NCBI RefSeq assembly: GCF_018424605.1
Contig: NZ_QTKT01000002.1
Span: 186,001 to 250,000, forward strand
DNA length: 64,000 nucleotides
Direction: 5' to 3'
Origin: Marinobacter lipolyticus
GTDB taxonomy: Bacteria; Pseudomonadota; Gammaproteobacteria; Pseudomonadales; Oleiphilaceae
This document shows positions 62,155-64,000 of this stretch, piece by piece; position 1 is the stretch's first letter, and every line of letters begins with the position of its first letter. The notes under the pieces were generated by a model. That model saw nothing but the letters and a program-made list of their open reading frames with translations. It searched no databases and was not told the origin of the DNA. A program made the position numbers and the translations under genes.

Positions 62155-63776
62155 CCCACAAACATCTTCTTCGCCAATGGCAGCCCCTTAAGGCCACTGA
62201 CCGCAACGGTGGCCAGCAGACCGCCGATCATGGCCCCGGCCACGCCGCAGGTCATCACATCCTGACCGGTCAGGTACAGGCCGGGAATGCGGGTTTTCGG
62301 TTTCAGCCAGTCCTGCTCGAAACGGCTGGGCGTGTGGTTCAGGCCATAGATCTCGCCCTTGCTGTAGCGGCAGAAATAGTCGGTGGACAGCGGCGTGGAC
62401 AACTCGTAGTAATCCACCTTGCCCTCAAGATGCGGGAATTTTTCGTACAGCTTGGCCAGCAATCGCTGGGCATAGGCTTCCTTTTTCGCCTCGTACTCGT
62501 CGCCGCGCTTGCCCCAGGTTTCATCGGCCCAGTCTGCGTACCAGTCGTAAGGCCCCGGTGCGACAATCTCGATGGTGGCCCGCCCGGGGTAACGCTCTGC
62601 GAAACTCGGGTCCTTGGCGGAGGGGAACGAGATGTACGTCAGGGGTATGTCGTTCTGCTCCGGTGAGGCGATGAAGTCGCTGACCTGTTTCTCGTAGTGG
62701 GTGCCGGGGTAGATCCAGTAGTTGGTTTTCGGCAGTTCGAGATTCTCGGCGGTATCCTGAAGGCCGATGTACAGGCAGTTGCTGGCCATGGAGCGTTCCA
62801 CGGTTTTCAGTTTCTGTTGATAATACTCCCGGTGTGGCGCGGACTCCGGAAGCAGCCTGTCGAAGGTGTTGAACACGCCCGCGTTGCTGATCACCAGCGG
62901 GGCACGTACCTCGGCGCCGTCCGCCATGCGCACACCGACCGCCTTGCCGTTTTCAATCAGGATTTCCTTTACGTCGGCGTAGGTGAATACCTCGCCGCCG
63001 CTTTGCTGGATAACCGGAATGATGGTCTTGGCCATTTCCGATGCGCCACCCACGGGGTAATAGCCACCGTAAAGATAATGGCGGGCAATCAGCGCGTGGA
63101 TGATGAAGCTGGATTCTGCCGGCGGCAGGCCGTTATCCCCCCATTGGCCGGTCAGCACCGCAATCAGCTCCTGGTTGCTGGTCAGGCTTTCCAGCACCTC
63201 GCGGGTGGGACGATTCAGGAATGAAGGCGCGGCACGGTTGACCAGCTTGCGCAGGGGGCCGGCAGCCAGGTCAGGCAGCACCTTGCCAATCACCAGTCCC
63301 GGCATGGCCTTGGCCACTTTGCGGAGGTAATCGAGGTAGGTGTCGATGGCCTGCGCTTCAGCGGGGAAGGCTTTCAGCAGTTCGGCTTTGAAATTGGCTG
63401 GCCCGGCCACCAGGTCCACATGGCGGTCGCCGATGAAGATGCGGTCAAAATGGGCATCCATGGGGGCCCACTTGAGCTGGCCGTCGGTGATGTGATCGAA
63501 CAGCCGCTTGGTCAGGGTGTGGTCCGCGCCCACGTCACCAATATAGTGCACGCCCACGTCCCACTCGTAGCCGTTACGGTCATAGCTGTGGGTGAATCCG
63601 CCGGCGGTGTAGTGCTGCTCGAAGACGACCACTTTCCTGCCAAGCTTGCTCATGCAGGCGGAGGTGGTCAGTCCGCCGATACCGGACCCGATGACAATGG
63701 CGTCGTAGGGCCCTTCCAGCCGGTTGGCCCGATAGCGACGGCCGACACGAATAGTACTGGGTTTTGGGGTGCTCAT
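62151..63776 (-). CDS. CrtI-like FAD-dependent oxidoreductase
   Basis: A 541-residue flavoprotein with the dinucleotide-binding GSGIGG at 30-35 (AIVIGSGIGGLTTSACMSKLG) followed by EQHYTAGGFTHSY, typical of phytoene desaturase/RetSat-like amine-oxidase-fold enzymes. The C-terminal FAD motif reads LYLTGQDVMTCGVAGAMIGG. No carotenoid genes are nearby, so a carotenoid role is not supported; all-trans-retinol saturase-like or lipid desaturation roles are alternatives. The start overlaps the TetR stop (ATGA). Confidence 0.87.
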   Translation of the reverse strand: MSTPKPSTIRVGRRYRANRLEGPYDAIVIGSGIGGLTTSACMSKLGRKVVVFEQHYTAGGFTHSYDRNGYEWDVGVHYIGDVGADHTLTKRLFDHITDGQLKWAPMDAHFDRIFIGDRHVDLVAGPANFKAELLKAFPAEAQAIDTYLDYLRKVAKAMPGLVIGKVLPDLAAGPLRKLVNRAAPSFLNRPTREVLESLTSNQELIAVLTGQWGDNGLPPAESSFIIHALIARHYLYGGYYPVGGASEMAKTIIPVIQQSGGEVFTYADVKEILIENGKAVGVRMADGAEVRAPLVISNAGVFNTFDRLLPESAPHREYYQQKLKTVERSMASNCLYIGLQDTAENLELPKTNYWIYPGTHYEKQVSDFIASPEQNDIPLTYISFPSAKDPSFAERYPGRATIEIVAPGPYDWYADWADETWGKRGDEYEAKKEAYAQRLLAKLYEKFPHLEGKVDYYELSTPLSTDYFCRYSKGEIYGLNHTPSRFEQDWLKPKTRIPGLYLTGQDVMTCGVAGAMIGGLLATVAVSGLKGLPLAKKMFVG

Positions 63777-64000
63777 GCTGTGGTGTCCTTGTGAGGTTGT
63801 TCTTGTTCAGAGAGGGAGCCGTCCAGCAGCAGGGTGAGAACGCCCTGGGCCAGTTGTGGTTCCGCATCCGCGCCGGGTAGGTGGCCATCAATGGTCAGTT
63901 GCGAAAGCCCATGCACCAGCGACCAGGCGGCAGCGGTCATCAGCGCCAGCGGCATGGGTTTGAGGTAACCCGCCTGCCGGGCCCGGGCAATGGTGTCTTC
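63773..64000 (-). CDS. TetR-family regulator, C-terminal part (5' end beyond window)
   Basis: Only the last 75 codons lie inside the window; the frame is open to the edge. The segment TIARARQAGYL and AAWSLVHGLSQLTIDG fits the WHG-type TetR C-terminal domain. The helix-turn-helix would lie beyond 64000. The 4-base overlap with the FAD oxidoreductase gene suggests it regulates that gene. Confidence 0.75.
   Translation of the reverse strand, partial: EDTIARARQAGYLKPMPLALMTAAAWSLVHGLSQLTIDGHLPGADAEPQLAQGVLTLLLDGSLSEQEQPHKDTTA

Noticed and set aside
1..64000. CRISPR array, tRNA or insertion sequence
   Set aside because: No regularly spaced repeats, no cloverleaf-like segments and no transposase-like protein were recognised on reading both strands.

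Overview
The window looks like chromosomal DNA of a marine gammaproteobacterium, most probably Marinobacter or a close relative. This is inferred from protein recognition (an ArgP/ArgO pair, PA2778/PA2779-type proteins, an mms valine operon, DUF6160, a GNAT-nitrilase fusion), not from a database search. No rRNA, tRNA, CRISPR array or insertion sequence was seen. Genes are tightly packed; the longest gap (about 260 bases, 17401-17659) is a promoter region with no gene.

Region by region. 1-5.6 kb: truncated argP facing argO, a thioesterase-like gene with a PsrA-like palindrome upstream, an outer-membrane-type protein, an NlpC/P60 lipoprotein, an SRAP protein, DUF2007, a short-chain dehydrogenase and RNA 2',3'-cyclic phosphodiesterase. 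5.6-13 kb: a GNAT-nitrilase fusion with an apparent 1-base deletion near its start, a YdbH/YnbE/YdbL envelope operon, rluF, arfB and a FetAB-type exporter. 13-18.7 kb: a COG0523 metallochaperone behind a perfect Zur-like palindrome, a gamma-glutamylcyclotransferase-like protein, two large secreted proteins and an AraC regulator. 18.8-25.6 kb: a methyltransferase, the PA2778/PA2779 pair, a phospholipase D and a membrane Ser/Thr kinase-PP2C-FHA cassette. 25.6-29.7 kb: amidotransferase, CAP lipoprotein, YeeN/YebC regulator and small hypothetical genes.

29.8-36.4 kb is a valine (isobutyryl-CoA) catabolic operon (mmsA, acyl-CoA dehydrogenase, enoyl-CoA hydratase, 3-hydroxyisobutyryl-CoA hydrolase, mmsB) with a divergent AraC regulator. 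36.5-43.7 kb is an accessory islet: an orphan type VI secretion vgrG, a DUF4123 adaptor, a 1034-residue candidate effector of unknown activity and an exported Sel1-repeat protein that is a candidate immunity protein. This is the most promising place for new biology.

43.7-55.6 kb holds a TM2 protein, an AI-2E-type permease, an alcohol-dehydrogenase-like protein, an unusual proline racemase homologue, an acyl-CoA synthetase/thioesterase/hydrolase set and a complete Liv-type ABC importer. Two matching LiuR-like palindromes precede the synthetase gene and livG, suggesting one regulon for uptake and CoA activation of a carboxylate or branched-chain compound. 55.6-64 kb: a small islet (lipoprotein, serine acetyltransferase-like), a RIO-type kinase, an RND efflux adaptor and pump, a CrtI-like FAD oxidoreductase and the C-terminal end of a TetR regulator cut by the window edge.

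All family calls come from reading the translated sequence; no alignment or search was run.
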